From Mytilus trossulus (lineage: Eukaryota; Mollusca; Bivalvia; Mytilida; Mytilidae), in NCBI RefSeq assembly GCF_036588685.1, contig NC_086375.1:51034955-51098954 (forward strand): 64,000 nucleotides of DNA, given 5' to 3'. The notes beneath the pieces are model-generated. The model searched no databases, had not been told where the DNA came from, and was given only the letters and a program-made list of their open reading frames with translations. Positions 61,301-64,000 of the stretch are shown one piece after another (position 1 is the stretch's first letter; the number at the start of each line of letters is the position of its first letter). The translations under genes and the position numbers were made by a program.

Positions 61301-63679
61301 CAACTTTTTGATAAATTATTAAAAAAACTTAGTTATTTCCCCTTGAATAGCTTAGTTGAAAAAATAATTATATTCATTCAGTGTTCTGTCTATCATAATT
61401 AAGATTTTTTCAATAATTAGCTTAAGCTACATTTTTATTATGATTTTTCCAGGTTATACAAAATTGTAAGATTGGTACATTGAAAACCTATTTCAGATTT
61501 CGGGTGACCGAAAAGGGGGAAAAAATCTTTTCTTAAAATGAAATTAAAATTGAGGCCACAGGACTATTTTCTCGCTTAGTTTTCAAACATGGCTGTAAGG
61601 ATTCATCAGGTAGTAGAATAGCAGCATCTGACATCAACTTTTTCAGCTAAACCAAATATAACAAATCAAGTCATATATGTCTACTGTGTTTATCTTAACA
61701 AAAACATATTAATGTTGCTACCAAATTCATTGGAAAACACAGTTATTTTACTTATTATGATTGAGCCAGTATTATGTATATTAACAGGCTATTATTTGAA
61801 CTTGGGATTATTTTTAATTATGGAATACATATAGTATAACAAGCATATATTATATGCTTGTTGAAAAATGCAACTATTTGTAATACATGTATATAGATAT
61901 CAATGCATTCATTCTTTGTTTCAGTTCAAAGAAGGAGAAATCAGACCAGTCCATGATGACATTTTAATAGCAAAGTTAAGGCCAGGGCAGGTAAGCATTA
62001 TACCTAGAGCTATGAAGCATAGATTTTGGAACCAACTTCCTTTTAAATCAAATAAGTTTCAAATTTATTGAATTTTCTGAACTAAAGGTAGAAGTGAATC
62101 ATTGATATATATATATCTACAATGAAGTACAGAAATAAAAAAAATCACAACCCACAGATATCCTCTTTTTTTATAGTCAAGTTTAATTTATAAACAACAA
62201 AGAAAAAAAAGTTTCTATTTTAAGAGACAGTGGCCTTGAAGTTTTCTTACAATTCAATATGAGTGAAAGAAGATGTGGATCCTATTGGTCAATGAGATAG
62301 GAACCTGATGACAAAAATTACTGAAAGACTGTTAATTTTATTTTATTGGCAAAATCCTGAGTCATATGTACAGCTAACCTTACCAAAGACTTCTGGCTTA
62401 CTTACCAAAGTATTAAAGCCTATTTGTCTATTCAAATAAAATTGAGAATGGAAACTGGTAATGTGTGAAAGAGACAACAACCCAACCAAAGACCAGAAAA
62501 CACATCACGGTCACCACTGGATCTTCAACACAGTAAGGAAATTCTGCAATTGGAGGCCCGCAGCAGCTAGCCCCTAAACAAAAATGAATGTCACACTAAA
62601 CTCTGAAATATATAAATGCACCAAAATTTAAAAAAAAAAAACCAGACTAACAAAGGCCAGATACCCCAGGGACAGACACAAAACTGCTGCAGGGTTAAAA
62701 ATGTTTGTGAGACCTCAACTAAGCTAACATAATCAGAGAAGTGCAGCCTATCTGACCCTAGACTTTTGATTTACTTAACCACAGACTTTCAGGCTATTTT
62801 TAGGTGTGGAATTGAGACTTCAGTTAACAAGACTGAAAACTTTTAGCTTTTCTAATAAAATGATTTCAGCCTTTCTAAAAAAAAAACCTGTTAGGGACTG
62901 TTAGGTTTGTATCACATCTAAGACTTTCTGATTATCTGATCGAAGACTTTGAGCAAACATGACCAACTCTTTCAAATTTCGTTAAGGTTCTTAATGCCAT
63001 CTAGTAATTTTCATTCTTTCACTTTAGGAGTTAGACATCAGAATGCATTGTGTCAAAGGTATAGGCAAAGATCATGCAAAGTTCTCACCAGTTGGTAAGT
63101 TAGTTTTAGAAAGAATATATTTTATCAGATGACTTTAAAACTCTTTTATCATCGGCTTAAAGCACACAGAGTCTTCTTTGCTAAGTCATAATATTCACTG
63201 CTGCAAATATCATGAGAGTTAGATATAAGATTTGGAACAGCTAATGAGTAATAAAGATATTCCAAAGCAACATCAATGACGAAGGCTTATGACTTTATGT
63301 CAATTAATGTCGTTTTTTCTTTTCTTGTTTTCAGTGTAATTTTTTTTAGTAAACTAAAATATATTTCAACTTATTTAAGTGAGCAACTTAAAAATCACAT
63401 GATATAATTTAATAGTACAAAAACAAGGAGCAGTTTTAAAAATATCTTGAGCAAATACTAGAAAATTTGAGAAAGATCAAAAGTCTTGTAATAACACAAT
63501 TGCTGACTTTTGATATCGTTTCAATAAAATGAATTTATCTGGTGTTTTTTTTTCAGCAACAGCATCATATAGACTCCTACCTGAAATAACATTACTTCAA
63601 ACAGTAGAGGGCTCTCTAGCAGAAAAACTACAGAAATGTTTCTCTCCTGGTGTCATTGAAATAGACAGAGTTAAAGGAG
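55398..63679 (+). CDS. POLR1C: RNA polymerases I and III subunit RPAC1, 5' nine exons
   Basis: Alpha-like subunit (yeast AC40) that pairs with RPAC2 in assembly of RNA polymerases I and III; nuclear. Exons: 55398-55460, 57756-57827, 58302-58409, 58843-58975, 59509-59625, 60359-60408, 61925-61990, 63028-63094, 63557-63679. All have GT-AG borders and consistent phase, 266 codons in total. Start ATG at 55398 ([20 protein letters not shown]). Diagnostic stretches: [16 protein letters not shown]; the alpha motif [74 protein letters not shown]; and [14 protein letters not shown] followed by CFSPGVIEI. About 80 C-terminal residues lie beyond the window. Introns are rich in MITEs and a tandem repeat. 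Confidence 0.97.
55650..56167. mobile_element. TIR element (GGGGTCTCATTGGGG ends) in POLR1C intron 1
   Basis: GGGGTCTCATTGGGG at 55650 is inverted as CCCCAATGAGACCC ending at 56167. The interior has repeated CCCGTATCCCGC and GGGATTTCGGGAT motifs, inverse to each other across the element, and a nested foldback (55859-55949). Confidence 0.75.
55859..55949. mobile_element. Nested 91-bp foldback element
   Basis: TTAGTCCAAATAATTATGAC...CTTGAAA is inverted perfectly as TTTCAAG...GTCATAATTATTTGGACTAA around a loop of about 30 bp. A related half-copy (CCTTTCAAGATATCATAATT) lies at about 57155-57185. Confidence 0.85.
57885..58120 (-). repeat. SINE-like repeat copy in POLR1C intron 2
   Basis: AGTCAGCTATAAAAAGCCTC, ATGTAATGCAATTCAAA and CTCCTCACTTGGGACAGGCAC match the 63735-64000 copy. 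GACTCCTCACTTGGGACAGG also resembles the RT-element tail, so the two families share a segment. Confidence 0.55.
58611..58764. mobile_element. Foldback MITE (CCCGTAGCCAGG ends) in POLR1C intron 3
   Basis: CCCGTAGCCAGG at 58611 and CCTGGCTACGGG at 58764 are perfect inverse ends. GGGGGGTTCG occurs near the left end and again near the right, where it forms its own palindrome with CGAACCCCCC. A short open frame over it is not a gene. Confidence 0.85.
60457..61075. repeat. Tandem ~165-bp repeat element with TATACCCCCGC ends in POLR1C intron 6
   Basis: Left end TATACCCCCGCTTTAAAAAA, then a (TCCGTCTG)-like pyrimidine tract. About three units of about 165 bp follow (marker TTTCTCAGAAACTACAATAC or a variant at about 60577, 60741 and 60907). 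The right end GCGGCGGGGGTATCATC is inverse to the left. The 130-150 codon frames across it are repeat translations. Confidence 0.85.
62440..62725 (-). repeat. Solo copy of the RT-element tail in POLR1C intron 7
   Basis: ATAAAATTGAGAATGGAAAC, GAGACAACAACCC, GACTAACAAAGGCCAG and AGGGTTAAAAATGTTTGTGA follow the same order as in the 31.1-31.45 kb tail. No RT coding is attached. Confidence 0.65.
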
Positions 63680-63734
63680 GTATGTAAAGATCAGTTATGA
63701 GCAGTTCATATTAAGCAGAATATACTTAAGAAGA

Positions 63735-64000
63735 TTTGGTATGATTGCCATTGAGTCAACTCTCCACAAGAGACCAGATGACGCACACATTAACAACTAT
63801 AGGTTACACAGGCCTTTAACAATAAGCAAAGCTCATACCAAATAGTCAGCTATAAAAGGCCCTGAAATGATGAATGTAAAACAATTCAAACAAGAAAACT
63901 CACGGTCTAATTTATGTAAAAACAAATGAAGGAAAAACAAATATATAACACACTAACAGACGACAACCACTGAATTAAAGGCTCCTGACTTGGGACAGTC
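63735..64000 (-). repeat. SINE-like repeat copy, runs off the window
   Basis: Inverse of the 12195-12465 family: AGATTTGGTATGATTGCCAT, AACTCTCCACAAGAGACCAG and AACAATAAGCAAAGCTCATACC. Ends in GGCTCCTGACTTGGGACAG at the window edge. Confidence 0.6.

Overview
This is a eukaryotic, AT-rich, intron-rich and repeat-laden genomic window. It is most likely from a bivalve mollusc, probably a marine mussel (Mytilus-like). That assignment rests on the gene structures (GT-AG introns, short exons) and on repeat types I associate with bivalves: foldback MITEs, core tandem-repeat elements and SINE-like tails. No search was run, so the species is inference.

Protein-coding genes. (1) 113-10007 (+): the 3' nine coding exons of dyskerin (DKC1/Cbf5), the H/ACA snoRNP pseudouridine synthase; the 5' exons lie before the window. 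(2) 23344-23751 (+): a small lysine-rich orphan protein with its own poly(A) signal, and 25033-25470 (-), an unrecognised ORF converging on it. (3) 33711-36535 (+): a large exon encoding about eleven ankyrin repeats fused to a Mab-21/cGAS-like nucleotidyltransferase with all three catalytic acids in place. This is the standout gene. (4) 44669-46846 (-), with a candidate start exon near 54266: AP2S1, the clathrin adaptor AP-2 sigma subunit. (5) 55398-63679 (+): POLR1C/RPAC1, the subunit shared by RNA polymerases I and III; its last exons lie beyond the window. AP2S1 and POLR1C appear to be divergently transcribed.

The rest is mostly mobile DNA. The big dyskerin intron (1023-6539) holds a nest of elements: a Helitron-like, core-repeat element interrupted by a MITE, which in turn contains a second copy of the same element. 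From 14.2 to 22 kb there is a TIR element of about 2.9 kb with coding debris. It is followed by a TA-flanked element of about 3.3 kb that contains a second TA-flanked element made almost wholly of short palindromic repeats. From 26.2 to 29.1 kb a TIR element carries a (CAAT)n tract and an 11-copy array. From 31 to 42 kb there are three fragments of a reverse transcriptase with a conserved 3' tail, and a locally duplicated segment. A 4.4-kb non-LTR retrotransposon (SGNH-type ORF1; endonuclease and RT separated by one stop codon) sits antisense in what is probably AP2S1 intron 1. Several foldback MITEs lie in the introns of POLR1C and AP2S1.

The recognised genes do not form an operon or pathway. 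Three are conserved housekeeping genes (rRNA modification, endocytosis, Pol I/III transcription), and the ankyrin-cGLR gene is a candidate innate immune sensor.
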